Part shown: positions 34,044 to 46,706 of the stretch, one piece after another
How the letters are laid out: every line of letters begins with the position of its first letter
Position numbering within the stretch: the stretch's first letter is position 1
Assembly: GCA_920105625.2 (NCBI GenBank)
Contig: OV050031.1
Location: forward strand, 131,704,514 to 131,768,513
Direction: 5' to 3'
DNA: 64,000 nucleotides
Origin: Clusia tigrina
Taxonomy: Eukaryota > Arthropoda > Insecta > Diptera > Clusiidae
Made by a program: the position numbers and the translations under genes
Notes under the pieces: generated by a model
Seen by the model: only the letters and a program-made list of their open reading frames with translations
Database searches by the model: none
Told to the model about the DNA's origin: nothing

Positions 34044-36640
34044 TCACCTCTCGCCTAATCGGCTGCGAGCAAGGGTGTCTCTCCTTCTCAGTCGAGTGTG
34101 ACCTCTATAATTTAGAATATTGCGGGCCAGTGGATTTGGGTGGAACTCAAGCTTCTTAATATACGTTATCACATATTTTGAAAACACATTTTCTACCATC
34201 GGGACGTTTAGATCCTTGTGAATGAACGAATTTCTGACATACGACGGAGCGGCTGTAATCATTCGGAGGATTTTATTTTGTCGCCTTTGAATTTTCTCTA
34301 TATTTTACGCTGAGGCAGTAACCCATAGCTGAATCCCGTAGCACCATATTGGTTTTAGAATCGAGTCGTATAGTAGAAGTTTACAGTCTAGGCTTAGTGT
34401 AGAATTTCTCCTAATAAGCCAGTTAATTTGAACTGTTTTTAGTTTCATTTGGATCAACTTTGCTTCTATGTGGGTTTTCCATGTTAATCGACAATCAAGA
34501 TGAATACCTAAGTATTTAACCTCGCTGTGTTGCGGTATAGTCTGGGTGTTGGTATGGATAGGCGGGCATGTTTCCCTGCGCCATGTAAATGTAATATGTA
34601 CATATTTTTGTTCATTCACTTTATCCTCCATTGTTGTAGCCATTTTTCCAACTGAGATATATATTCCAGTAATTTGCGGGATGCTTCTTGGGGGTTTTCG
34701 TGGACGCTTAGGAAAGCTGTATCATCAGCGAATGTTGATACGTGGATATTATTGCTGATTGGCATATCAGAGGCGTATATCAAATATAAGATAGGACCCA
34801 AGATGCTGAGTTGGGAACTCCGGCTTGAATCGGCTGAGGTGTGCTCAGAAAATTACCTTCTTTGATGATGAATTTTCGTCCAGTTAAATAGTTTTTAAAT
34901 AGCTTATGAGTGTTTGCGGGTAAGTTTTGCTTTAATTTCAAAATTAAACCATCATGCCATATTTTATCAAAAGCCTGGGAAACGTCAAAGAATAGGGCAG
35001 AACAATATTTCTTTTCTTCGAACGTTTTTCTAACTATGTTTACAAGTCTATGTGTTTGTTCAATAGTGCTATGTTTTCTTCTGAATGCAAATTGATGATC
35101 TGGAATGCATCCATTCTCATTTAGTATGGGGGTCAGCTTGCTCGTAAGTAGTTTTTCAAATAGCTTTGACATGTTAGATAAAAGGTCTATAAGATTCTGC
35201 TTTTGTATGGTCTTTTCCGGGCTTAGGTATCATGGTAATCAACGAAACCTTCCATTCAGTAGGATACTATTGGAGGCGTAAAATAGTATTATAAATGAAA
35301 AGAATTATTTTTCTTACTATACGGGGCAGTTCTAAAAGCATCTTATTACTGATTTTGTCATTACCTGGGGCTTTACTCGGATTTAAGCCAGCAATGGCGG
35401 TTTCAATATTAAATCTCAGAGGAATCGCTGCTTCTGCGACCACTGTTGGCAGCTCAAGTATATCAGCAGATATGTTTGTAATGAAAACGGTTTTCAAATG
35501 GTTTACAAAAAGATTCCCTTTTTCAGTATCAGTTCTTGCCCAAGCTCCGCCCAAAGTTCGTAGGGGAGGCTTACATATCTCAGGTTTTTTAAGTCCTGTG
35601 GTTGCTCGCCATTGCGAATAATCTGTTTGTGGCGTTGCATCGAGATCAGGGAGAAATTTCTGCAGAGATGCTGATTTTTTATATTCTAATAATTTTCTAA
35701 GGTGTTTGGTACATTCTTTGAGCCTAATTTTTAACTGCCGGGATCTGTATCGTTGCCATTCTCTTCGAACTCGTCTTTTTTCTGACAATAGCCATTCTAC
35801 ATTTACAGAGTGGATTCTATGGTATCTGACCTGTCGATTGGTAGAAGTAGCATGTTCAACAGCTTGTTTGAGGATTTCATCTAGCTTTCTAATAGAGCCA
35901 TCTACTCGTATGTCTGCAAGCGTTCTTAGCAGCATGCTATCCGTGCAATGGGCACTGAGGTATTTCTTGTATTTCAACCAGTTAACATGTGTTACTGTCG
36001 TAGCCAACTCACCAGTTTCTCGGGGGTTCCGTATGGTAACAATAGTGGGAGAATGATCTGAAGATAATTCTAGTGAGGCCTCAACTAGAAACATTTCGCT
36101 GGGAACGCCCTTCACCACTCCAAAATCAATAACATCTGGAGTCTTTTTCGATCTGATGGCCAGTAGGTTGGTTGTCCGCATGAAATTACTTTTAACCCCA
36201 TTTTAGTAATTGTATCAAACAGAACACGTCCCTTCGGGTTGATTAGCCATGATCGCCAGAAAGTATGCTTAGCGTTGTAATCACCAGCTGCCAGAAAACG
36301 TGGTCCTAGTGATTTATAAAATTTACTGTATTGACTTTCTGTGATTGAAAATCTGGCAGGAGAATAAATCGATGAAATCACCAAGTCCTGGTGGAAATTT
36401 TCGACGCAAATATTTGTTGCCTGAAGGTAATGCTCACGAGTGTCTCCCAGAGGATAGTGTTTGAGTCGCGACTTTATAAGTATTGCCGAGCCACCACAAG
36501 CTCTTCCTCGGGGGCCCTTGGGGTCGTACAAAGTGTATTCATTTATTTTAAAAAAGCTTCTAGACGTCAAATGTGTCTCAGACAATTTGTTTATCCAATA
36601 GGAAATATTTCAGTTCGTTTTTATGTTGGTGGATGCCTTT
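34044..36640 (-). pseudogene. Jockey ORF2 (J3): endonuclease and reverse transcriptase
   Basis: In order on the minus strand: SETH (36585), AAGDYNAKH (about 36285), DVIDFGVVK, SSDHSP (about 36065), then LNPSKAPGNDKISNKML (35390-35340), HQFAFRRKHST (35100), FDVSQAFDKIWHDG (34990) and a TFADDTAFL palm motif (34730). The C-terminus HPNPLARNILNYRG lies near 34140. Frameshifts occur near 36175, 35265-35175, 34800 (inside the VPQGS motif), 34640 and 34305. It is non-functional, but domains are complete in outline. Confidence 0.85.
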
Positions 36641-36702
36641 TGCGTTCCAGAAACAGATTTTTCGGTTCATGGTTTGTTTAATACCGCCTGCAGCAGTGTA
36701 GA

Positions 36703-37721
36703 TTAGATTTTCAACATTTCCTGCATCATGCAGGTCATGTTGGTTGTAAAACTATTTACTGACTGAATTAAAGTCTCTATTAAAGCTTGAAGACTACTAA
36801 AATTAAAACTGTGGATTTCGTATGCTGGTAGCTCTTTTTGCACTATAGTCTGGCTAGACTTTAAAACATTTGCGTAAGAAAATTGACTGGTAGATGGTTG
36901 GGCTGGGTATGGAAAATTTGTGTTAAGCAGATTCATAGGCTGTATGGATGTAGGAATAGATTTTTTGGTCACAGATCTATTTACGTCCGCGTAAACAGGG
37001 CAGCCCCTATAGTTGGCAGTATGGTTACCACAGCAATTGGTACTTTTTTATTTTTGGGTCATCTTTTGGTTTGACACATTTGCCGGTACCATATAGGTAC
37101 CCACACACTATGCAAACGGAGGGTAACTTGCAGTAAGTCTTAGTATGGCCAAATTCTTGGCAGTTCAGGCATTGAACGGGTCCTGCACGTTTATGCGGTT
37201 ATTCTACAGTAACTCTACGGTGGAACAAATATTTTAGGGTTTCAATGGGGTGAGGTTCGTTCTTCTTCAGTTTCATGTCTCCTGGTTCTAGTTCCACCAG
37301 AAATAGTGGTTGTGGGACTCTGTCTCTGTTTCTGATGTTGGTAACATTTTTAACTTTAAAGCAATTTATTTGCAAGCCCCCTTTCCTCCTCTGGAGCCAC
37401 GCAGGAGTCAATGCCTTTTACAACAATCTGTAGACCCTTAGCGCTTTTTAGCTGGTAAGTGAAGAAGATTTTGTTTTGTTCTTCAAAATCTGACACAATT
37501 TTACGGTAATCATTTTCCTGCTTTACCTGGATTTTCGTTTCTAAAATGTTACCACGTTTTATTAGATTTACGTAGAACGCCTTTTCATGGATTGGATTGA
37601 TGAGTGGGAATCCAATTCCAATAAATTTATCTAATTTAGGTGGAGTTTTCTCTAAGACTACCAAACAATGATACTGTAAAAATAGACTTATCATTTCAGT
37701 TGCTTCCACTAAGTAATTCAT
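36703..37721 (-). pseudogene. Jockey ORF1 (J3) with CCHC knuckles
   Basis: Pieces read AFYVNLIKRGNILETKIQVK and YQLKSAKGLQIVVKGID (37600-37420), LEPGDMKLKKNEPHPIETL (37290-37240), then a knuckle CLNCQEFGHTKTYC (about 37170-37130) and worn second and third knuckles. The C-terminal helix ends SFTTNMTCMMQEML (36745-36705). Three frames are needed. The architecture matches J1 and J2 ORF1. Confidence 0.8.
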
Positions 37722-37856
37722 TGAATAATATAAATGATAGAGAACATCTAAATAATTCAGTAATTACCACAACAACAACAACAACTACAGCAGCAGCACA
37801 ACCAGAATATGGTACTGTGGCAGAAGCAATTGAAGTTTTTAGGTAGGATTTAATTA

Positions 37857-39254
37857 AAAATGAGTACAGAAGTCTGAAGTCGGATTAGACCGACTTCGAA
37901 ATACCCTTTACCTTTTCTTGTGCGTGCGAGTTCAACAATAGGGATGTTTTTTTCATAAATCATCATTAGGAGCATATCTACATTAATTTGCGGTATGGTA
38001 CCTTGAATTGATTATAGCGACCCCATTTCTTGTGTATGGCTTTGTAGGGTCCATACACTTACTAATATAAAATTTCGTCCAAAAATATTATATAGGTCGA
38101 AAGGTGTAATAATATGTCAATAGTGGGCGTGGCTGTAGAAATAACTCGCCCATTTATTGTTTAGTGTTTAATGTTACTACCCGCAACATTCCTGCGAAAT
38201 TTCGTTGAAAAATCTTTAATAGGAACCTAGTAATGATTTTTGGTTAATTGTGGGCGTGGCAATATCAATAATCTGCCCATATTTGGAATGCATGTTTGTA
38301 CAGACCTAGTGTATACATATACCAATTTGTTTTTATATATCATCAGTAGAAGCATAGATAGGGTAGTTGTCTTTTAAGTGGGGTCCCCAAAGTTCATTAT
38401 ATGGGAGGGAGGCGTATCCTTCCTCTGATCAACCCCGAATCTTATATTTGGCTTTGTAGGGTCGATATACGTACCAATATAAAAGTTCGTCCAAAAATAT
38501 TGCATAGGTCGTAAGTTATAATAATATGTCAATAGCGGGTGTGGCCATAGAAATAACACGCCCATTTTGTGTGTGGTGTTTAATGTTAGTAACCGCAACA
38601 TTCCTGTGCGAAAAATTCAACATTCGTTGATAAATCTTTAATAGGAACACAGTAATGATTTTTGGCTAATTGTGGGCGTGGCAGTTCTAATATGATCTCC
38701 ATATTCTGCACACACACTATTATGGACCCCATGTATATTTCTGCAAATTTATTCCGCTGCATAGTTATTCCGCTGGCATCAATACGAGCATAGGTAGGCT
38801 AATTTTAATTTTAGACCCGAAAGTTCCCTTTATCAAAAGTGGGCGTGTCTTTTCTCTGATGAGCCCCATTTGTTGCAGATAGCTTTATAATGTCCACATG
38901 TTTCTTCATGTAAAATTTCGTCCATAATTCTTTACCAGATCTTAAGTTACGAATATGTTAATAGTGGGCGTGGCAGTTAATATATACCGCCCACTTTTTG
39001 CACAGTATTTAGAAGGATCCACATCTCCGCAACTGCCAACTAACGTCACGATTCCGTCAATTGGACCGAAGTTATAGTCATTTTAAAAAAGGTGAAAAAA
39101 GTTCCTGATAAGGGAGGTAGGCGTGGTCTTTGTCCAAATCGGCCCATATAGCAATCTGGTTCTGTATCTTTGTCCAGGCTACACTTTTCCAAATTTCATT
39201 AAGATAGCAGACGGACGGACAAAATAAAAATTGCTTAGAAAGTGATTCTGATAA
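37857..39254 (-). repeat. GGGCGTGG-type dispersed repeat, copy B (~1.4 kb)
   Basis: This is the reverse complement of 16765-18228. It begins GAGTACAGAAGTCTGAAGTC, has the hairpin GAAGTCGG-ATTAGA-CCGACTTC, repeated GTGGGCGTGGC boxes, and a GACGGACGGACAAAA run before 39254, where Helitron 2 begins. It lacks the terminal duplication of copy A. Confidence 0.85.
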
Positions 39255-42200
39255 TCTATATATATAAAAATGAATGTTTGTTAGTGACGCTAAGGCTCGA
39301 GAACGGCTTGAACAATATTGATGGAATTTTCAGAGGTTGTTCGTTGTGGATCTGGGAGGGTTTCGAAATAAAAAAAAATAATAGTTTTCCTGAAGAAAAG
39401 TCGGAAAATTTAAAAATTCCAAAACAATTCCATACAAAAATTTTTTTCTTTCAAATTTTTTTTTCCAATTGTTTCTTGCAAATCTATCGGCCTCAAAACA
39501 TTCGGAAAAGTCGGAAAATTCGGAAAATTCGAAAATTAGAAATACCTAATCTCACTTTTTATTCTCATTTTTTTTGTATGTGCGTGGTGTTGCACGCGCA
39601 CATTTAGTTTCATATTGGTGTTGTAAGAACTGACTGATACTCCAATAACTCAACAGATGGAGCTGTAGACGCTTATTTATTTTGACAGCCGCGTATATTG
39701 TTTGTTCTTTCTGATTTGTTTATTCGAACAGTGCGGACATGGTCAACTGACTTTCTGACAGTTTTCCAAATTTTAATTGATTTCTCGAGTTAAATTCATT
39801 ACATTAAATTGTTAAATTGTTCATTCACGAAATATTCGATTTTAAATCTGTGGATCATCAGTTTTTGAGTGAAATTATTGACATTTCAAACAAAAAATGT
39901 GAGTTCATTATTTTTGTTTGTTGGTGAATACCTAACCTCATTTCCATTGGAATTTATTTGTGTTATTTCTTCAGCTGATTTGTAAATTATTTGAATCGTT
40001 CAATTTCGGCCGTTGGCTTTCTTCATTTCGGCTATTCGAAAGGTAAATTATTGAAAATTATTCCGTGAAAACTTTATGTGTGTTTCATACAAAGTGATCA
40101 ATTACAGATTGAAATTTGTTACGATGCCACAAAGAGGTCGCGCTAATATCGGTCGGCGTTCCAGAATTACAACGGACCAACGTAATTATACAGCACGTCG
40201 TACGGAAGAGGAAAATGCTACTGCAAGGGAATCTGCTCGAAACGGAATGATTGAACATCGTTCGCGGCAATCACAAGAGGCTCACGAAGCTCACAATGAG
40301 TAACAACGATTGAGAAGAAGACAAGTTCGTGCTCAGTAAATTCATGAAGCAAGAAAACAACGTTTGGCTGCTCACCGACAACGCCAGCAACAACAACGAT
40401 TGCCTAATTTGAATATCGAACGTGCAGCCTTTCGATATGAGCCGGACATTGAATACGGTGCGCACGCATCAGTTCGATTTGCTTCGATGTCTGTCGTTTG
40501 CCCGCATTGCGATGCACTGAAATTTCCAAAAGAACCGGCCAGATTGTGTTGCGCAAGCGGAAAAGAGAAATTACCAGAGTTACTTCCTCCACCAGAGCCA
40601 TTGCGCTCGTTGCTTTACGGTGAATCCCCGAATTCGAATCATTTTTTACAAAATTCCAAGCTGTATAACGATTGTTTTCAAATGACGTCGTTTGGTGGGA
40701 AAATTGTGAATGAACATAATTACAATCCCACATTCAAGGTTAGTTCACCAACAATCTAACACTTATTATCTCGCCAATAAAATACAGATATTAACATATT
40801 TGTCTGCAACTATACAGATTCACAAGCAAATTTATCTTCTTGCTGGATCGCTGTTGCCGCAACCTGATCAAGATCACAAATATCTCCAAATATATTTCCT
40901 TGGAGATTCAAATGAAGAAGTGAACCGACGTTGTGCAATTTTCAATGCGACGAAGAGAGAAATTGTGCAGCAATTGCAAGAAATGTTGCATGAACACAAC
41001 GAACTAATTCGATTATTCAAAACTTCGTTAGAAAGGATGACATCTGATGATCACAGAATCGTCATAAAAGCGGACAAACGACCAGCAGGCACTCATGAAC
41101 GGCAATATAATGCACCGACGGCCGATGAAATATCAATTGTTGTTGTTGGCGATAATTTAGAATCCCGCGATATTGTTATTAAACGTCGAGCTGGAGATGC
41201 ATTAGAGCGAATCAATGAAACTCATCGATCGTATGACTCACTACAATATCCGCTTATGTTCTGCCGTGGTGAAGATGGATATCACTTGAGATACAGAATG
41301 ATCAATCCTGCAAATTTGCCGCACGCACATATTCTTCTTTGGATGGTGGACAAGATTACACCAGATCAAATTGATGACATCATATCTGCGGAAATTCCTG
41401 ATCCAGAGATAGATCCAGAATTATACGAAGTGGTGAAAACCAATATGGTTCATGGACCTTGCGGACACTACAATCCCACTTCGGTTTGTATGTCTGACAA
41501 TAAATGCACGAAACACTATCCACGTGCTTTTCTTTCGGAAACGCAAACTGGAAATTATGGATATCCACTCTATCGGCGTCGCTCATCAGACAACAATGGC
41601 AGAACATTCAGCATTCAATTTAGAGGAGTGAATATCGAAGTTGACAACATATGGATCGTACCATATTCGCCAATATTGTCTAAGACATTCAAAACTCATA
41701 TCAATGTTGAGTATTGCAGTTCTGTGAAATCGATCACATACGTTTACAAGTACGTTACCAAAGGAAGCGACATGGCGGTTATTGGCCTTGAACGAGATGA
41801 GATCAGCAAGAATCAAATGGGTCGATACGTGAACTGCAATAAAGCGCTTTGGAGAATATTTTTTTTTGTAATTCATGAGTGTTTTCCGACTGTTGTGCAT
41901 CTCGCAGTTAATTTGGAGAATGGCCAAATAGTGTATTTCAACCCAGAGAATGCAGTACAGCGAGCGGAAACACCACCAGCAACAACATTGACGAGTTTTT
42001 TCTCAACTTGCGCCAGTGATCCGTTTGCGAGAACATTGCTTTATTCGGAAATGCCTCGATATTATACATGGAATGCATCGTCGAAGAAATGGTTACGCAG
42101 AAAGCAAGTAGATGGACATCCAGGTGTGTTCTCAACTAATGCATTAGGACGAATTTAGACAATCCACCCGAAAAACGACGATTGCTTCTACCTTCGGTTG

Positions 42201-43862
42201 CTATTGATTAATATACTCGGTTCAACTTCATTTGAGTCATTGCGTACTGTGAATGGTACGGTGTGTGCAACTTTTCGAGAAGCATGCCAGCAATTACAAT
42301 TGCTGGAACATGATAATCACTGGAATCAAACGATGGACGATGCGATAGCTACTTCGCATTCCACTGAAGATCGCGCACTTTTATATTATGTATATACATA
42401 CATTGCCGAAGGCATTTTACCTCGTATTCGAGTGGCAACATGGAATTCAGAATTTCAAATGAACGATGACATCTACAATGAAGCATTGACATCTACAATG
42501 AACTCTTAACTGAAATTCATATGCAAGCGCCAAATCGTCAAATCACAGATGTACTGAATCGTGAATTGGAACGTGAGCGTGCATACGACAGAATAACTTT
42601 GGAACAACAACTACAAAGAAGTGTTCCATTATTGAATGAGCAGAAAAAGAGTGCGTATGATGAATTGAATAAGGCTGTCAATGATGGAAATGGTGGACTA
42701 TTTTTTCTTGATGCGCCCGCCTGGTAAAACGTTCCTGATATCATTGATTTTAGCAACAATACGATCTCAAATTGCATGCATGAAAGATCTGCGGAATGAT
42801 AATTTCGCTTTAGTGGCGCAATGATACTATTAGCAGGCGATTTTCGACAAACACTTCCTGTTATTCCGAAATCAACAGCGGCGGATGAATTGAACGCATG
42901 TCTCAAGTCATCGTATTTGTGGCGGTACGTGAAAATCATACGATTGACTATGAATATGCGAGTGTTCCTGCAACAGGATAGCACCGTAGAAGTTTTCTCT
43001 AAAGAACTGCTAAGAATTGGAAATGGGCAAATTCCGGCTGATACTTCCAGTGGTTTGATTCCACCTGCCACTTGCCAATTCACTTCAACGAAAGCTGAAC
43101 TCATCACGAATGTTTATCCGAACATTGGCCTAAATTACCGTAACTACGATTGGTTGAGTGGACGCGCAATTTTAGCTGCCAAAAATACCGATGTTAATGA
43201 CTTAAACTGGACGAATCAAGTCAAATTCCGGGAAATTTGCGCTCATACAAATCGATCGATCGTGTTGAAAATGAAGACGAAGCCGTGAATTATCCAGTAG
43301 AATTTCAAAATTCTTTGGATTTGCCTGGTATGCCGCCTCATCATTTGCGGCTCAAAGTTGGCTCTGTCATTATTATGCTTCGCAATCTTCATGCGCCGAA
43401 ACTGTGTAATGGAACCCGACTGATTGTGGCGCAGCTATCGAATAATGTGATAGTTGCAAGAATTTTGAAAGGGACTTACAAGGGGGCAGAATGCTTGATT
43501 CCACGAATTCCTTTGAGTTCCAACGATTTGCCATTTCACTTCAAAAGTATTCAGTTTCCAGTGAAACTTGCATTTGCGATGACAATCAACAGGTCACAAG
43601 GACAGTCGCTGGAAGTGTGTGGCATAAATCTAGAAATGGCATGTTTTTCACACGGCTAGCTATACGTGGCGTGTTCACGAGTTGGAAAACCATCTTCTCT
43701 GTACATTTACGCACCGGAACAGAAAACAAAAAATGCTGCGTTACATTGAAAAAAATGTAGAAAAATCGTAAATAAATGATTTTCAACACAATATAAATTC
43801 AACTTTCTTTTCTTTTCAAAACACATAATTTCACGCAGGGCAACGCCTGCGGGGTCAGCTAG
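39255..43862 (+). mobile_element. Helitron copy 2 (4.6 kb)
   Basis: It starts TCTATATATATAAAAATG after an A and ends CTAG (43859-43862) before a T, the canonical A^T target. The perfect hairpin CGCAGGGCAACGCCTGCG lies 10 bp before the end. It differs from copy 1 mainly by a ~617-bp deletion at 41313 and by retaining the 5' coding end. Confidence 0.92.
40124..43735 (+). pseudogene. Helitron RepHel, copy 2, broken but with a 482-codon open part
   Basis: Probable start ATG 40124 (MPQRGRANIGRRS), then an in-frame stop at 40301-40303. After intron 1 (40739-40817) the frame is open to 42158. Near 41313 a deletion joins MINPAN to LPHAHILLW in frame. It removes intron 2 and the Rep region before the HUH motif but keeps both histidines. 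The tyrosine motif reads YVYKYVTKG. A TAG truncates it at 42156-42158. The Walker A lesion (about 42715-42731), the shared duplication (42467-42511) and the missing helicase middle match copy 1. It is not functional. Confidence 0.88.
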
Positions 43863-43940
43863 TTTTTTATAAAAATAATTATTAGTTTGCTTTCAAAAAA
43901 GGATGAACAATTAAAAAAATATAAAAATAAACACATTTCT

Positions 43941-44010
43941 CAGCGGACTTGAACCCGGCATCACAAAATTGATAGACCAACGCTTTACCAGTTGCACTAT
44001 CGATCTTTAT
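43941..44010 (-). other. tRNA-like sequence with pol III A and B boxes
   Basis: On the minus strand TAGTGCAACTGG (A-box-like) is followed 30 bp later by GGGTTCAAGTCC (B-box-like), the spacing of a tRNA. The acceptor arms do not pair and the anticodon stem is poor. A tRNA pseudogene or tRNA-derived SINE head is more likely than a working tRNA. Confidence 0.5.
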
Positions 44011-44149
44011 AAAAGATCCTATGCATGTATATTTATTTTATATTGTCAAGTGTTCTAATGTGCACGCATTATGCTTCGTCATGACATGGCAAATCTATCT
44101 TATACGCAAAACCACAAATGCTTTGTTTTAAGCCGCACTTTCAGAATAA

Positions 44150-44822
44150 GAAACCTTTGCCATACAGAAAATTTTCGGAGCCCCACAACCTACAGTTTTG
44201 TTTATTCACATAACCACTTAAATGGAAATGCGCTTCATCCGTCATCAAAAGATTATTTCAAAAATCATTTTGTATGGCTAATTGTGTAAAGCGAATAGCG
44301 TACTGTAGTCGTTGTTGGGGGTCTTGCTGTAGAAGCTGTCGCACAATTTGAACTTTGTATGGATACATCTTAAGATCCAACTTTAAAATTCTCTGTAATG
44401 TTGTTCTGGGTATACCCAATTGGCCGGAACGGCGACGAGTTGAGACAGATGGATCATTTGCAACACTCTGCTGCACAGCTTCCACTTTGTCTTCAGTACG
44501 AATATTTGGATGAGCACCTCTTCCTGGACGGTCGCCAACTGAACCCACTTCCTCAAAACGGCGAAGTAAACTTGTAATCATGGAAGATGTGGGCGCTGAT
44601 CTTACGTTAAAAAAACGGCGATAATTTCCCTGCGTCAGAACAATTGATCGTTGAGAAGAATAATAAAATTCGATAATTTTAATGCGTTGTTGTAGACTGT
44701 ACGTATTCATTTTAAATTTCCAAGAGTTCAGTTATAATCTGCAAAAAGAAAAAATAAATTATGTTAAAAAATAAAAAAGTTTTTTGTGTTTCACATCAGC
44801 TGGTCTTATTTGGGCCACACTG
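44150..44822 (-). mobile_element. Rosa-like DD41D mariner, copy 2, truncated
   Basis: Its right end is the inverse of CA-TGTGGCCCAAATAAGACC-type terminal sequence (ending 44822, then TA), matching copy 1 over the non-coding flank. Its left side breaks off near 44150, within the catalytic half. It is inserted in a Polinton integrase fragment that resumes at 44825. Confidence 0.8.
44258..44710 (-). pseudogene. Rosa-like transposase, DNA-binding half
   Basis: ATG 44710 opens MNTYSLQQRIKIIEFYYSSQ, followed by SMITSLLRRFEEVGSVGDRP and a GIPRTTLQRILK helix, which together form the two helix-turn-helix domains. The frame ends at 44258 and no catalytic aspartates remain. It supplies the linker that copy 1 lost, so together the two copies define the family. 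Copy 1 and copy 2 are each defective alone. Confidence 0.85.
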
Positions 44823-44824
44823 TA

Positions 44825-45311
<487 letters not shown>

Positions 45312-45507
45312 TTCGCATTTTTTTTCTGTTATGTTGGTATACATGTCTGTTATATATGTTGGCAATACCAACCATTTTGGATTGTCAGTTTGTTTTTGAC
45401 AGATAAAAAGGTTAGTTGTGTTTTGGTGTGCTCTTCGATTTTGTACTATTCGAAACAATGGATCAAAGAAACTGTATTCAGTTTTGTGTAAAAAATGAAA
45501 TTAAATG
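45312..45507 (+). mobile_element. Mariner fragment, 5' part only
   Basis: It matches 30511-30706 almost exactly (TTCGCATTTTTTTTCTGTTA onward) and includes the ATG at 45458 and the first 16 codons of transposase. Both ends are truncated; no terminal repeat is present. Confidence 0.85.
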
Positions 45508-45511
45508 AATT

Positions 45512-45965
45512 AAAATGAATGTGATGACCGTTATCGATCAACCAGTTCGTTTGGATTATCCCAATATGTGTAAATACGATAATGTGTATTGAATCTCATA
45601 AGACTGGGACCTAGACCAGAACCATCATGCACTTTACTTAATAATGATTTTTTTTCAGTAAATAATTAAAATCATATTCATTTCCATCGATTGTTATATT
45701 ATTTGCGTCAGTTGCTTTGGTCTTTTCAATTAATTAATTCAGTGGTTAAGTAATAGGTTTGATTGTATCTTCTAAAAGGTTTTCAGCATCTGCTTCTCCC
45801 GACCTATTACCCTTGAATTTGTTTCTTAATATGCTTCTGGTCTTAATTATATCTTTCAAAAGTTCTTCATTCATTTTTCCTATTCAGCTATTCCCCTTGT
45901 CAAGTGTTGATTGCAGATATCATACTAAACATATAATAATCCATGTTTCTTCTTTTATATTTGAA
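45512..45965 (-). pseudogene. Unnamed Polinton gene, second copy
   Basis: It is the reverse-complement relative of 2640-2900: a PNELVD-like block near 45550, a stretch encoding SLMRFNTH-like residues near 45590, and worn lysine-rich frames to 45960. It follows the ATPase on the same strand, as in Polinton copy 1. Function unknown. Confidence 0.45.
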
Positions 45966-46617
45966 TAAATATATCAAACCCCTTCCAATAACGACCGCAA
46001 TGTAAAGGATCAGCTTTACTGCAGACTAGGAAGCTATATTTATCCTCCCAACATAGACTATACATTCTGGTGAAAGTCATCCAATTCATATCAGGACCAT
46101 CATTACATGCTTCATATTCATTTCATTTTCTCGAAACATAACAATCAGATTCGCATTATCACGTATTAAATGTTTGACATAAGTAAAAACTATTTATGTT
46201 TTTATGTCTCCTCATAAAAAAATATGACGGAATATTATTTTGTTTCTCACAAGCAACATCATCAAATATAATAATAGAATTATGCTGTGCAGTCTCCAAT
46301 GGGAGAACATCATCATTTTCAGAAAATGTATACAATCCTATACATTTAACGATTCTAATAATTAATTTAAAAAACATATTTTGATTGATATAAAGACTTT
46401 GAATATATATATATATATATAGATTCTCCAATTTAAGACCATTAGAACTTTCTATTAAACTTATCATAACATTAGTCTTTCCACAATTTGAGGGACCGAT
46501 AATTAAAGCTCTTATGGAATTCGGTAAAAGTGAACTATGTTTGACTTTACAAGAATTTTTGGTTGGAAAATCAATATTCCTAACAATAATTTTTTCATCT
46601 TGTTTGACTAAATGCAT
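45966..46617 (-). pseudogene. Polinton packaging ATPase (FtsK/A32-like)
   Basis: ATG 46617 opens MHLVKQDEKIIVRNIDF. Walker A is GPSNCGKTN (about 46497-46470) and Walker B is SIIIFDDVA (about 46285-46255). A FYLCQTF block near 46165 is followed by a frameshift into the C-terminus (WMTFTR-MYSLCWEDKYSFLV, near 46070-46015). The enzyme would package Polinton DNA into capsids. A TA microsatellite of about 20 bp has grown between the Walker motifs (46405-46424) and encodes IYIYI. Codons are otherwise fairly well kept, so decay is moderate. Confidence 0.85.
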
Positions 46618-46706
46618 TTTTGCAACTAATGCAATATATGAAATATATGTTTTTATTGATTAGCATAAATTTTACTTGAACTGTTACGGGTTCAAACGCA
46701 ATAAAT

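Larger units (their letters stand above)
33890..37740 (-). mobile_element. Jockey-clade LINE J3, minus strand (~3.9 kb)
   Basis: ORF1 (37721-36703) and ORF2 (36640-34044) lie in order on the minus strand. The 3' end is probably at the T-run 33892-33901 (poly(A) on the element strand). The 5' end lies near 37740; 37741-37856 is a CAA/CAG-rich stretch of unclear origin before the dispersed repeat. No clear target duplication was found. Confidence 0.8.

Noticed and set aside
37640..37846. Plus-strand 68-codon frame with a polythreonine stretch
   Set aside because: It runs antisense to jockey ORF1 for most of its length, and the Thr run is a CAA/ACA repeat. There is no family match.
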